A program made the translations under genes and the position numbers. From positions 62,001-126,000 of the forward strand of contig CANMXJ010000011.1 in NCBI GenBank assembly GCA_947501805.1: DNA of 64,000 bases. The letters are read 5' to 3'. Under the pieces are notes generated by a model. The model made no database searches and was not told the origin of the DNA. It worked only from the letters and a program-made list of their open reading frames with translations. The DNA comes from an uncultured Sulfitobacter sp. GTDB taxonomy: Bacteria; Pseudomonadota; Alphaproteobacteria; Rhodobacterales; Rhodobacteraceae. This document shows, piece after piece, positions 7,091 through 16,343 of this stretch; the stretch's first letter is position 1; each line of letters starts with the position of its first letter.

Positions 7091-8220
7091 CTGAGTTGCA
7101 TCAACAGGCCCGCCATCAGGCGACCACGTTCCGAGAGGCTGTCCACTTGGATATGTTCGTTCAGCGTGTGCAAACCGTTGCCCCGCACCCCAAGCGAGTC
7201 GAGCGTCGGGATGCCCATCGCGCCAGTGAAATTGCCGTCTGAACCACCCCCCTGAGAGCGGCCCTGCATGTCAAATCCGATGTCTTTGGCCAACCCTTTG
7301 GCGATCTCGAATATCTTCATCGTCCCGTCCTGATCCGGTTTCCAAACCGGACGCGTCACACCGCGTATTACCTCAAATGTCACTCCGTCCACGTCGCCCT
7401 GCAACGCCATCATCCGAGCAATGCCATCGTCAAGGTCTTCTTGTTTCTTCGCCATGCTCAACGCTTCTGCTTCACAGGTCGAAGAGACACAATTCACCCA
7501 CTGCCCTGCATGGATCACACCAACGCTGAAGGTGCAATCAGGGCCGGTCATATCCTCGATTTCGATGATCTTGCGCGCCATGGCAGCAATTGCGGATTTA
7601 CCATCCGACAGGCGGGCACCTGCATGACTGGGTGCGCCGATCGTGCGCAAGTTGAAACGGGCGATTGCGTAGCGCCCGATGGTCACGCCGCCGTCCTCGT
7701 GGCCGGGTTCGGGGACCAGAACGTATTTGTTGCGTGCGGCTTCCGCTTCGATCAGGCTTCGGGTTGAGGGGGTACCGACCTCTTCATCCGGTGTGAACAG
7801 CACCGTCACGGGCAATGGTGTTTGTAATCCTGCGTGGATCAGCTGGCGGATGGCTTCAACGCTCAGATAATTTCCGCCTTTCATGTCCATGATGCCGGGG
7901 CCGTAGCAAATGTTGCCTTCGCGTTTGAAGGGCAGCGCCTCCAACGTGCCGATGGGATGCACCGTGTCCATGTGTCCCGCGATCAGGATACCCGGCACGC
8001 GGCCATGATCGGGATGCGGGATTTTTGCACGTAAACAGCCGCCAAATCCCATGCGTCCCGGAATGCGTTCAACACTGGCGATGCCAGCCAGATCATAGGC
8101 GGCCATATCCATCATCCGGTCTACGGCAGCAGCGTCGTGGGTCGGGCTTTCACACTCGATCCAGGGGCGCAGCCCCGCCAGCATTTCGTCATCGTCAAAC
8201 GGCAATCCAAGCGGATTCAT
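7087..8220 (-). CDS. M20-family metallopeptidase, glutamate carboxypeptidase-like
   Basis: This 377-residue zinc hydrolase belongs to the CPG2/ArgE/DapE group. It shows GHMDTVHP (His83, Asp85), GIMDMKGG (bridging Asp112) and TPDEEVG (catalytic Glu146 and zinc-binding Glu147), and a C-terminal RSQGGGSDGNF segment. Such enzymes remove a C-terminal amino acid or an N-acyl group from small peptides and folate-like compounds. There is no signal peptide, so it acts in the cytoplasm on imported substrate. The start ATG at 8220 follows AAAGGAAC. It is the last gene of a minus-strand run with a hippurate-hydrolase-like M20 enzyme 12 bases upstream and a peptide ABC transporter. Exact substrate unknown. 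Confidence 0.88.
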   Translation of the reverse strand: MNPLGLPFDDDEMLAGLRPWIECESPTHDAAAVDRMMDMAAYDLAGIASVERIPGRMGFGGCLRAKIPHPDHGRVPGILIAGHMDTVHPIGTLEALPFKREGNICYGPGIMDMKGGNYLSVEAIRQLIHAGLQTPLPVTVLFTPDEEVGTPSTRSLIEAEAARNKYVLVPEPGHEDGGVTIGRYAIARFNLRTIGAPSHAGARLSDGKSAIAAMARKIIEIEDMTGPDCTFSVGVIHAGQWVNCVSSTCEAEALSMAKKQEDLDDGIARMMALQGDVDGVTFEVIRGVTRPVWKPDQDGTMKIFEIAKGLAKDIGFDMQGRSQGGGSDGNFTGAMGIPTLDSLGVRGNGLHTLNEHIQVDSLSERGRLMAGLLMQLS

Positions 8221-8232
8221 GAAGGTGTTCCT

Positions 8233-9396
8233 TTAGGCAGCCAGACGCCGCTCAACAATGCGCGCCATGATTGACGCGCCGACGGGCAGGATTTCAGGGT
8301 CGAGGAAAAAGCTGGGGTTGTGCAGCCCTGTGGTGCCGGAATGGCCGATCTTGCAATAGGCCCCCGGGATCACCTTGAGCATATCTGCAAAATCCTCAGA
8401 GCCGGTGGCGGGTTCATCGGTGCTGGATATCTTGTCCTTGCCCACAATGTCAGCAGCGGCCTCCATATAGGCATCTGACAGGTCGGCATCGTTGACCAGC
8501 ACGTCAAAGATATTGCGCAAATCAATGTTGATCTGCACGCCATAGGCCAGCGCAAACCCCTCACAAAGTTCGCGCATGCGGCTTTCGGCGAGTGTGCAGA
8601 CCTCGTCTTTGAAATAGCGGATTGTGCCTGCCAGTGTCGCGGTATCCGGAACGACGTTATAGGCGGAACCCGAGTGGATTTGGGTGACCGACAAAACGCA
8701 GGTATCCAGCGGGGCCACGTTGCGTGACAGGATGGTTTGCAAGCTGGCAACCAGCGCGGATGCAATCACCAGCGGGTCTTTGGATTGCTGTGGCATCGCG
8801 GCATGGCTGCCCTTGCCCTGAATGGTGATGTCGAAAAACGACGCGCCCGCCATTGCCGCGCCTTTGCAGATCCCGAACGTGCCGGGATCGCCACTGGGCC
8901 AGTTGTGCATGCCGTAGATTTCATCCACCGGAAAGCGGTCGAACAACCCGTCCTTGATCATGCCACGCGCCCCGCCCAGACCTTCTTCGGCGGGTTGGAA
9001 AATCACCACGGCAGTGCCTGCAAAATCGCGGGTCTGTGCCAGGTGTTTCGCCGCCCCCAGCAACATCGTTGTGTGGCTGTCATGGCCGCAGGCGTGCATC
9101 ACGCCGGGGTTGGTGGACGCATAGGCAAGGTTGGTTTCCTCGTTGATCGGCAGCGCGTCCATGTCGGCGCGCAACCCGATACGGCGCGGACCTTCACGGT
9201 TGCCCTTGATGATGCCCACAACGCCTGTGATGCCGATGCCAGTGTGCACCTCATCCACGCCGTATTCGCGCAGTTTGTCCGCCACGATACCTGCGGTGCG
9301 CACTTCGGTGAAACCGATTTCAGGGTGTGCATGCAGGTCTTTGAAAATGGCCGTCAGCTCATCAGTGCTTTCGTGGATGATTGGTAAAACAGACAT
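8233..9396 (-). CDS. M20-family amidohydrolase (hippurate hydrolase / N-acyl amino acid deacylase type)
   Basis: This 387-residue protein has the HipO/AmhX/IAA-amino-acid hydrolase layout: LHAHPEIGFTE near the start, GLRADMDALPI at 75-84, HACGHDSHTTMLLG (Cys103 and His105 in the metal site), FQPAEEG (Glu137/Glu138) and a late GTTGLHNPSFF segment with a metal-binding histidine. These enzymes cleave N-acyl or N-aroyl amino acids to the acid and free amino acid. It is cytoplasmic, with no leader. It sits between the ABC ATPase and the other M20 gene, so it probably handles cargo of that transporter. Confidence 0.9.
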   Translation of the reverse strand: MSVLPIIHESTDELTAIFKDLHAHPEIGFTEVRTAGIVADKLREYGVDEVHTGIGITGVVGIIKGNREGPRRIGLRADMDALPINEETNLAYASTNPGVMHACGHDSHTTMLLGAAKHLAQTRDFAGTAVVIFQPAEEGLGGARGMIKDGLFDRFPVDEIYGMHNWPSGDPGTFGICKGAAMAGASFFDITIQGKGSHAAMPQQSKDPLVIASALVASLQTILSRNVAPLDTCVLSVTQIHSGSAYNVVPDTATLAGTIRYFKDEVCTLAESRMRELCEGFALAYGVQINIDLRNIFDVLVNDADLSDAYMEAAADIVGKDKISSTDEPATGSEDFADMLKVIPGAYCKIGHSGTTGLHNPSFFLDPEILPVGASIMARIVERRLAA

Positions 9397-9422
9397 GTGA
9401 TCAGTCCTTTATCGGTGCAGTC

Positions 9423-11057
9423 TCAAGGGGCTTCGGAAAAGGGGCGGAAGTTGGCAAAATCCCAATGCCGCCCAGGTGCCGCTGAAATCAGGGCTTTGGT
9501 GTAATCCTGCTGGGGTGCACCAAGCACTTGCGCAGCAGGGCCATACTCGACCACACGACCATGTTGCATCACAATGACCTCGTCGCAGATTTGCGCCGCA
9601 ACGCCAAGGTCGTGGGTGATAAACAGGATGCCAAGGCCAAGGCGTTCCTGCAATTCGGCCAGCAACTCCAGCACCTGCGCTTGCACAGAGACGTCGAGTG
9701 CAGACACCGCTTCATCGGCCACCAGCACATCGGGGTCCATGGCAAGGGCGCGGGCAATCGCGATACGCTGTCGCTGCCCGCCAGAGAATTGATGCGGAAA
9801 GCGGTCCACAGCACTGGCAGGCAGACCCACGAGTTCCAGCAATTCACGCGCACGGGCCATTGCCTCGTCGCGGGACACACCAAAGTTCAATGGTCCCTCA
9901 ATGATGGATTGCCCCACCTCGATCCGCGGGTTGAGCGAACGCATCGGGTCTTGAAACACGATCTGGATGTTCTTGCGTTGCGGTTTAAGCTCTTTCTGGC
10001 TGAGCGTTGCAATATCCGTGCCGCCGACGTTGATTGCCCCCGATGTCGGATCAATCAGCCGCATGATACAGCGCGCAACAGTGGATTTGCCCGAACCACT
10101 TTCACCCACGATACCAAGTGTGCGGCCCTTCATCAGTTTAAGGCTGACATCCTGCGCAGCCTTCACTTCACGGGTGCGGCTGAAGAATCCGCCGCCGCCA
10201 TAGGTCTTGCACATATTGTCAGTGCTCAGCACGATCTTGTCCGACATGCTGTCGCGTGCCACGCGCGGCACCTGACTGGGTACGGATTGCAACAAATCCC
10301 GGGTATAATCCGTTTGGGGATGACGCAGCAGGCTGTCGACGCTTTGCGTCTCCATCACCTCGCCCAGTTTCAGCACAGTCACGTCATCGGCAATCTCGGA
10401 CACAACGCCCATGTCATGTGTGATGAACAGTACCGCTGCCCCCTGCTCCTCGCGCAACTCGCGGATCAGGCTAAGGATTTGCGCTTGTGTGGTCACATCG
10501 AGCGCCGTTGTGGGTTCATCCGCAATCAGCAGTTGCGGACGCATGACCAGCGCCATCGCGATCATGATGCGTTGACGCTGCCCGCCGGACAGCTGGTGTG
10601 GAAAGCTGCTGTACATCTTGTCGACATCAGGCAGATGGACATGCTCCATCATTTCGATCACGCGCTTGCGGCGCTCGGATTGTGAGAGGTTGGTGTGAAA
10701 CTCCAGCACTTCCTCGATCTGTTGGCCCACGCGGGCCACAGGGTTCAACGCCGTCATCGGCTCCTGAAAGATCATCGACATGCCGGTGGCGCGCAATTCG
10801 CGCAGACGCGCAGGGCTGGCGGACAGCAGTTCCTCGCCCTTCAGCTTGATGGACGACCCCGAAAGCGGCGACAGAACCGGTGGCAGCAGTCCCATCGTGG
10901 CCAAGGCGCTGAGCGATTTTCCCGATCCACTTTCGCCCACCAGACACATCGTCTGGCCCGGCTCGATAGAGAGGTTCAAGCCTTTGACAACCTGCGAGTC
11001 TTCCTCACCGTTCAACGCAATACGCAGATTGCGGATGTCCAGAACACTATCGCTCAT
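9423..11057 (-). CDS. Peptide ABC transporter, fused double ATPase (DppD-DppF type)
   Basis: This 544-residue protein is two ATP-binding cassettes in tandem, matching DppD/OppD followed by DppF/OppF. The first half has Walker A GESGSGKS (41-48), signature LSGGQRQRI and Walker B LLIADEPTTALD. The second half has Walker A GESGSGKST, signature FSGGQRQRI and VLVADEAVSALD. Both carry the D-loop and H-switch (LFITHDMG, LFITHDLG). The start overlaps the stop of the upstream permease gene by four bases. It energises import through the two permeases and binding protein encoded just upstream. Confidence 0.95.
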   Translation of the reverse strand: MSDSVLDIRNLRIALNGEEDSQVVKGLNLSIEPGQTMCLVGESGSGKSLSALATMGLLPPVLSPLSGSSIKLKGEELLSASPARLRELRATGMSMIFQEPMTALNPVARVGQQIEEVLEFHTNLSQSERRKRVIEMMEHVHLPDVDKMYSSFPHQLSGGQRQRIMIAMALVMRPQLLIADEPTTALDVTTQAQILSLIRELREEQGAAVLFITHDMGVVSEIADDVTVLKLGEVMETQSVDSLLRHPQTDYTRDLLQSVPSQVPRVARDSMSDKIVLSTDNMCKTYGGGGFFSRTREVKAAQDVSLKLMKGRTLGIVGESGSGKSTVARCIMRLIDPTSGAINVGGTDIATLSQKELKPQRKNIQIVFQDPMRSLNPRIEVGQSIIEGPLNFGVSRDEAMARARELLELVGLPASAVDRFPHQFSGGQRQRIAIARALAMDPDVLVADEAVSALDVSVQAQVLELLAELQERLGLGILFITHDLGVAAQICDEVIVMQHGRVVEYGPAAQVLGAPQQDYTKALISAAPGRHWDFANFRPFSEAP

Positions 11058-11944
11058 CTTTCGATCCCCCGCTTGGCCATGCGCGGATCAAGTGCGTCAC
11101 GCACCGCGTCCCCCAACAGGTTGATAGACAAAATCACAACCGAGACCACAAGACCGGGGAACAGCACGATACCGGGATTGATTTGGAAATAGATACGCCC
11201 CTCGGCCATGATGTTGCCCCAGCTTGGTGTTTCAGGATTGATGCCTGCGCCAAGGAACGACAGGATCGCTTCGGTCAGAATGGCGGAGGCACATATATAG
11301 GTGCCTTGGATGATCAGCGGCGCAATGGTATTGGGTACCAGATGGCGGCGCATGATTAAAAAGGTGGAAGAGCCAGCAGCAATCGCCGCCTCGACATAAG
11401 GTTCTTCGCGGGCCGACAAAACAAGGGAGCGCACAAGGCGCACCACACGCGGCACTTCGGGGATGGTGATCGCGACAAGAACCGTCCAGAGGCTTGCGCC
11501 CCAAAGCGATACAATCGCAATCGCCAGCAGGATGCTTGGGATCGCCATCAGGCCATCCACCATGCGCATCAGGACTGCGTCAATCCAGCGGATATAACCT
11601 GCAAGCAAGCCAAGGATCAGACCGAAGATCACGGCAAAAATGGCCGCAGCGACGCCAACAACCAAGGAAATGCGTCCCCCGTAGATGATCCGCGAAAACA
11701 GGTCGCGGCCAAAGGCGTCGGTGCCAAGCCAGTAGGTTTCGCTTGGTGCTTTCAGGCGGACGGAAGGCGACAGCCGCACCGGGTCATGTGGCACAACCCA
11801 CTGCGCAAAGAGCGCCGAAAGAACAACAATCACCAAAATCACAAAGGCTGTGAAAACAAGCGGGCTGGACGTGACGATTTCGCGGGTGCGCGAAAGCGGC
11901 GAGACGCGATCCACCGGCGGAACAGAAGTCATTTGATCGGTCAT
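11054..11944 (-). CDS. Peptide ABC transporter permease, DppC type
   Basis: This 296-residue inner-membrane permease has a cytoplasmic N-terminus, a first helix near FTAFVILVIVVLSALFAQWV, the long periplasmic loop with APSETYWLGTDAFGRD characteristic of DppC/OppC/NikC, and five further helices. The EAA loop that docks with the ATPase is around YVEAAIAAGSSTFLIMRRH. It overlaps the ATPase gene downstream and the DppB-type gene upstream by four bases each, so the trio is translationally coupled. Confidence 0.94.
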   Translation of the reverse strand: MTDQMTSVPPVDRVSPLSRTREIVTSSPLVFTAFVILVIVVLSALFAQWVVPHDPVRLSPSVRLKAPSETYWLGTDAFGRDLFSRIIYGGRISLVVGVAAAIFAVIFGLILGLLAGYIRWIDAVLMRMVDGLMAIPSILLAIAIVSLWGASLWTVLVAITIPEVPRVVRLVRSLVLSAREEPYVEAAIAAGSSTFLIMRRHLVPNTIAPLIIQGTYICASAILTEAILSFLGAGINPETPSWGNIMAEGRIYFQINPGIVLFPGLVVSVVILSINLLGDAVRDALDPRMAKRGIER

Positions 11945-12885
11945 GAGTAGCGGATCCTCGGGTCAAGCAGCACATAGGCGATGTCGATCAGTAGGTTGAT
12001 AACAACGTAGATCAGCGAAGCGAGCAGGATCACGGCCTGAATCACCGGATAATCCCGCGACAGTACGGCATCGACAGTCAGTCGGCCCAGACCCGGCAGG
12101 TTGAACACGCTCTCGGTTACAACCACGCCAGAGATGATCAGCGCAAAACCGATGCCAATCACGGTGATGATCGGCACCGAACAGTTGCGCAATGCGTGGC
12201 GCATCAATACACGGCTTTCGGGCAATCCTTTGGCGCGCGCGGTGCGCACATAATCGTCACCGAGAATTTCCAGCATCGAGGTGCGCGTGATCCGCGCAAT
12301 CAGCGCGATGTAGAGCAATGTCAGCGTGAGGGTCGGCAGCGCGATACGGTGCAGGAACTGCCCAACGCCGTCACCGATCGGCTTGAACCCCTGAACCGGG
12401 AACCAGCCAAGTTGCATCGAAAAGAGCGAGATCATCAGGTAGCCGATCACAAAGACCGGCACCGAGAAGCCAAGCACAGACAACAACATCACGAAGCGGT
12501 CGATCAATGTACCCTGCTTCCAGGCGGCGATAACGCCCAAGGGAACGGCGATGATTACCGACAGTGTGATGGTGGTGAGGGCCAGAGAAATTGTAGGCTC
12601 CATCCGGTCGGCAATCAATTCGATCACCGGCTTGCCGGACAGGATTGACGTGCCAAAGTCGCCACGAAGCAGATCACTGATCCAGCTGAAGAACTGTACA
12701 AACAACGGGTCGTTGAGGCCCAGCGAGTCGCGGATTGCCTCCAGCTGCTCAGGCGTCGCGGTGTCGCCAGCAAGGATCGCGGCAGGATCACCGGGCGTCA
12801 GGCGCAGCAGCAAAAACACAAAGAGAGCAACAAAGCCCATCACCGGAATCGCGGCCAACAGGCGTTGCAGAATATAGCCGAACAT
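11941..12885 (-). CDS. Peptide ABC transporter permease, DppB type
   Basis: This is a 314-residue permease from the ATG at 12885. I prefer that start to the upstream TTG because MFGYILQRLLAAIPV is the classic family start and GAGAGG lies about 8 bases ahead. It shows the LRLTPGDPAA motif after the first helix, six membrane helices and the EAA loop at YVRTARAKGLPESRVLMRH. Together with the DppC-type subunit it forms the channel. Confidence 0.94.
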   Translation of the reverse strand: MFGYILQRLLAAIPVMGFVALFVFLLLRLTPGDPAAILAGDTATPEQLEAIRDSLGLNDPLFVQFFSWISDLLRGDFGTSILSGKPVIELIADRMEPTISLALTTITLSVIIAVPLGVIAAWKQGTLIDRFVMLLSVLGFSVPVFVIGYLMISLFSMQLGWFPVQGFKPIGDGVGQFLHRIALPTLTLTLLYIALIARITRTSMLEILGDDYVRTARAKGLPESRVLMRHALRNCSVPIITVIGIGFALIISGVVVTESVFNLPGLGRLTVDAVLSRDYPVIQAVILLASLIYVVINLLIDIAYVLLDPRIRYS

Positions 12886-12942
12886 GCGGCGACCTCTCAA
12901 GAATTCGGGCAGATCTGGATCTGCGGCAAGAAGGAAAAGATA

Positions 12943-12971
12943 CCCGCCCCGTGTGGATCACGCAGGGCGGG
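12943..12971 (-). terminator. Hairpin between the binding-protein and permease genes
   Basis: Outer arms CCCGCCC and GGGCGGG and inner arms CGTG and CACG form a stem of about 11 bp, with a two-base bulge and a TGGAT loop. It lies just downstream of the binding-protein stop on the minus strand. No T tract follows, so it probably protects or partly terminates the mRNA, giving more binding protein than permease. Confidence 0.5.
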
Positions 12972-12981
12972 CAAAGGTCAC

Positions 12982-14595
12982 TTACTTAGAGATGTTCCAG
13001 AAGAACGGTGCAGGACCGTCCAGAACACCTTCCAACTGGGAATTCCAGGCGGTCGGGATGAAGTACTGTCCGATCGGGGCATAGACACCCTCCTCGTAAG
13101 CAATCTTCTGGATTTCCTCAGCATACTTCTTTTGCTCGTCCAGAGATCCGGAGGTGGCATATGCCATACGCAGCTCTTCGAGTTTTGGCACCTCGGGCCA
13201 GCCAAACCAGCCGCCATCTGGGCCTTTGCCGTTGACCATGTTGTTCACCAGCGGATTGAACACGTCCGCGCCGACCCAGTTGGTGATGAACATGTTCCAG
13301 CCACCTTCCGCAATTGGTGCCTGACTTGCACGGCGTCCCACAAGGGTCTGCCAGTCCATCGCCTGCAGATCGACGACAAAGCCGGCATCGCGCATGGCTT
13401 GTGCCACAACAACCGGCTGTGTGCGCAAGGAGCCCACGTCAGTCGGATGCATGATCACAATGGGTGTGCCGTCGTATCCGGCCTCGGCAAGCAGCGCCTT
13501 GGCCTTGTCCATGCCGTTGCCTTTGACAAGGGTTTCGCCCCCGACATCAGACGCCAGCGGTGTGTCACAGACAAACATCGCACCACACAGGTTGTAGTAG
13601 TCTGGGCTGCCAACCAGCGCGTCCAGAACATCCTTTTGGTTCACCGCGGCAATTGCCGCTTTGCGGATCAGCGGATTGTCCATTGGCGGATGCAACGCGT
13701 TAGGGCGCATGATCGTCTGGAACCCCATCTTGTTGAGGTTGCGCACAGTGATCTCGCTGTTGGCATCAAGGATCGGCAACAAGTCATTTGGCGGAGATTC
13801 CCAATAGTCGATCTCTCCGGCTTGCAGCGCATTCAGCGTGGTCTGATCGTCAGAGACAACCACCCATTCAACGCGGTCCACTTTGACCACCTTACCACCT
13901 GACGCCCAGCTTGCGGGCTCGTCTCGCGGTACGTAGTCTTCGTTCTTGGCATAAACCGCCTTCACGCCGGGCTGGAATTCATCCGCAACCCATGTGAACG
14001 GGCCGGATCCGATTTGTTCCGGGATCGGCTCTGTCGAGGGTGTCTCGGCCAACCGCTTGGGCATGATAAACGGCACGTTTGACGATGGTTTTGCCAGACT
14101 GTCGATCACAAGACCATAAGGCTCTTTGAGATTCATGACGAACACATTGCCGTCACCGGACATGCTGTCGACAAAGGTCATCAGAACCTGACCCATGCCG
14201 TCACGCTCGCCCCAGCGGGCGATGGACGCAGCAACGTCTTCGCCCGTAACGGGTGCGCCGTCATGGAATTTCAGCCCGTCACGCAATGTAAACCGGTAGA
14301 CAAGCCCATCATCAGACACTGTATGGCTGTCTACCATCTGCGGCTGTGGCACCAGATCGCTGTCGAGCGCATAAAGCGTGTCAAAGATCATGTAGCCGTG
14401 GTTCCGGCTCATGTAGGCTGTGGTGAGGATCGGGTCCAGCACGCGCAGCGCGGAGTGTTTCACAGCCGTCAGGGTCTGGGCAAAGCTTGGCCCCGCCATC
14501 AGTGCCATACCGGCAACTGTCGCGGACAGCAGCGAGTTGCGCAGCAGACCGCCAAGCCTCGGCGACTTGGATTTCAAGGATTTGGATAGGTTCAT
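12982..14595 (-). CDS. Peptide ABC transporter substrate-binding protein (SBP family 5)
   Basis: This is a 537-residue periplasmic protein. The N-terminus has basic residues, a hydrophobic stretch (LLSATVAGMALMAG) and a likely signal peptidase site after PSFAQ. The mature part has the family-5 (DppA/OppA) signature: LDPILTTAYMSRNHGYMIFD, DGLVYRFTLRDGLKFHDGAPVTGEDVAASI and IGSGPFTW. GGGAGAAACGA precedes the ATG at 14595. It delivers ligand to the permeases encoded downstream. The neighbouring M20, M81 and acylase genes suggest peptide-like or N-acylated ligands. Confidence 0.93.
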   Translation of the reverse strand: MNLSKSLKSKSPRLGGLLRNSLLSATVAGMALMAGPSFAQTLTAVKHSALRVLDPILTTAYMSRNHGYMIFDTLYALDSDLVPQPQMVDSHTVSDDGLVYRFTLRDGLKFHDGAPVTGEDVAASIARWGERDGMGQVLMTFVDSMSGDGNVFVMNLKEPYGLVIDSLAKPSSNVPFIMPKRLAETPSTEPIPEQIGSGPFTWVADEFQPGVKAVYAKNEDYVPRDEPASWASGGKVVKVDRVEWVVVSDDQTTLNALQAGEIDYWESPPNDLLPILDANSEITVRNLNKMGFQTIMRPNALHPPMDNPLIRKAAIAAVNQKDVLDALVGSPDYYNLCGAMFVCDTPLASDVGGETLVKGNGMDKAKALLAEAGYDGTPIVIMHPTDVGSLRTQPVVVAQAMRDAGFVVDLQAMDWQTLVGRRASQAPIAEGGWNMFITNWVGADVFNPLVNNMVNGKGPDGGWFGWPEVPKLEELRMAYATSGSLDEQKKYAEEIQKIAYEEGVYAPIGQYFIPTAWNSQLEGVLDGPAPFFWNISK

Positions 14596-14676
14596 TCGTT
14601 TCTCCCTTGGTTGAAAGTTTTCGCGCCAGAGTTTTGGTACCCTTTGATGCGCATTGGTTGTCTCGTAGATTCCTGT

Positions 14677-16206
14677 TCAGGCGTGTGCCTCTTGTCGGAT
14701 ATCAGGGGGGTCGAAAGCGCGCCCCAATGGTTCCAGCCGCATGCCTTTTGCCAGATTTCGGAATGGCAGACTGGCGGGACTGGCCGGCATCGGCCCCGGT
14801 GCAGTGCAGGTCAGGATCACTTCGGCAATCGGATCAAAATCCGCGCGAAAATGCACGGAGCTTTTGTTGACCAGTATCTTTTGTTCGGTTGGTTCGATCC
14901 CGACAAAACGGTACATCTCCTGATCCGCCATTTGCGCTTTGTTGCTGGTCACAACCACGCGCACATCGCCAATCCGCAGACAGGCAGACGGCCCCAGATC
15001 AAGCGGCGCACCACCATAGAACGGGCCGCTGGCGACCAGCTTGCCGTCGCTCAGGGTTTCAACGGTGAAGGTGGCCTCAAACGGGCTGTCGCCTTTGATG
15101 TTGGAAAATCCGCCCAAGGCGATGGTGATCTCGGCCCCCTGCCCTGCAGCATGTGCAGCTTTGGCGGCGTTCGGATCGACCATGTTTCCAAGTGCTGCAC
15201 CTTTGGCATCCTGACGCACCAAAGCGCGCAACATGCCCGTGGTGTTGCTGTCCCCACCTGCACCGGGATTGTCTTGCGTGTCGGCTATGACCACCGGACG
15301 GGTCGCGCCTTCTGCGATGCGCATCGCCTCGATGACACCCGCGTCAGGATCGTAGGTCTTGCCAACAAAGTCTTTCTCGGCCGCGAGGACAGCCTGTTCG
15401 ATCCTATAAGCCGCCGCGTCTGTTACCGCCTGCGTTTCGCCGTAGCAGATCACTGTCGGGCCGCAGCCCTCGAAATCCGCGGCTGGAAATCCAAAGAAGA
15501 AAGACGTGCTTGAAACTTCGCCCCCCTCGACCTCCGCCACCAGCTCATAAAGCCCTTTGGCCGGAAACTCGCGGGTGCTTTGCCATGCTATCGGCACCAG
15601 AAACGGCAAGCGGCGAAACGCTTTTGCGAACGGTTTGCCCCTTGCCATCAAACGGTCCAATTGCACCGCAGCGCGGCGTCCTGTCTCGGCCATATCCACG
15701 TGCGGATAGGTGCGAAAGCCCACCAGCATATCGGCATTGTCCACCATCTTTTGTGTGATATTGCCGTGCAAATCCAAGGCCGCAGCGATCATCACATCAG
15801 GACCTACCGCTGCCCGCAAGCGGGCAAGCAACGCACCCTCTCCATCGTCTTCATGCTCGGCCACCATCGCGCCGTGCAGATCAATGAACACGCCATCCAA
15901 AGGCAATGCAGCTGTGACGCCTTCGATAATCTCGTCCGATATCGTATCAAACGCGTCTTGCGAGACATGCGCCGACGGGATCGCCCCCGCCCAGAGCACA
16001 GGCACAATGTCCCATCCAGTCGATTCGCCATGTGCCACGGCACCGCCAATGCCCAGATTGATACTCTTGCTCTGAGATATCAGGTCAACGCCCCGCGCCA
16101 AAGGCATGTAGCCGCCACCCTGCACGAAATCAGCCATCAACGCCTTTGTCGGCGCAAACGTATTTGTTTCGTGCAAAAATCCGGCCATCGCCACGCGTTT
16201 TGCCAT
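14677..16206 (-). CDS. M81-family metallopeptidase, MlrC (microcystinase)-like
   Basis: This 509-residue protein reads from the ATG at 16206; the frame extends 12 codons further but MAKRVAMAGFLHETNTF is the family start. MlrC is the zinc enzyme that finishes microcystin degradation by cutting linearised peptide. The metal-site motifs are present: FLHETNTF, FIDLHGAM followed by EHEDDGEG, ALDLHGN and RTYPHVDMAETG. The C-terminal half carries the TQDNPGAGGDSNTTGMLRAL segment typical of M81. Homologues are widespread in roseobacters that do not degrade microcystin, so the substrate is open. The binding-protein gene lies 81 bases downstream on the same strand, and an IclR gene is divergent. Confidence 0.88.
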   Translation of the reverse strand: MAKRVAMAGFLHETNTFAPTKALMADFVQGGGYMPLARGVDLISQSKSINLGIGGAVAHGESTGWDIVPVLWAGAIPSAHVSQDAFDTISDEIIEGVTAALPLDGVFIDLHGAMVAEHEDDGEGALLARLRAAVGPDVMIAAALDLHGNITQKMVDNADMLVGFRTYPHVDMAETGRRAAVQLDRLMARGKPFAKAFRRLPFLVPIAWQSTREFPAKGLYELVAEVEGGEVSSTSFFFGFPAADFEGCGPTVICYGETQAVTDAAAYRIEQAVLAAEKDFVGKTYDPDAGVIEAMRIAEGATRPVVIADTQDNPGAGGDSNTTGMLRALVRQDAKGAALGNMVDPNAAKAAHAAGQGAEITIALGGFSNIKGDSPFEATFTVETLSDGKLVASGPFYGGAPLDLGPSACLRIGDVRVVVTSNKAQMADQEMYRFVGIEPTEQKILVNKSSVHFRADFDPIAEVILTCTAPGPMPASPASLPFRNLAKGMRLEPLGRAFDPPDIRQEAHA

Positions 16207-16263
16207 TAGCAGCCCCAAAAGTTGCACGCCGTAAACGCGCAAATCGAAAATCCCCAGTGTCGC

Positions 16264-16292
16264 GCAAGTGTATTGCGCTGCGATACACTTGC
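16264..16292. promoter_or_regulatory. Perfect 10-bp inverted repeat, candidate IclR operator
   Basis: Arms GCAAGTGTAT and ATACACTTGC, separated by 9 bases, sit in the divergent gap between the M81 gene (start 16206) and the IclR gene (start 16344). Position and symmetry suit a dimeric regulator controlling both directions. It could also fold as a leader hairpin, but no T run follows on either side. Confidence 0.55.
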
Positions 16293-16343
16293 ATCGTAGA
16301 ATGATCGTAGGATTTTGCTTAACCGTGAGTCAACAGGTTAACC

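Noticed and set aside
12865-13902. 345-aa plus-strand frame
   Set aside because: It lies opposite the binding-protein gene, which has a clear signal peptide and family motifs; this translation has no domain.
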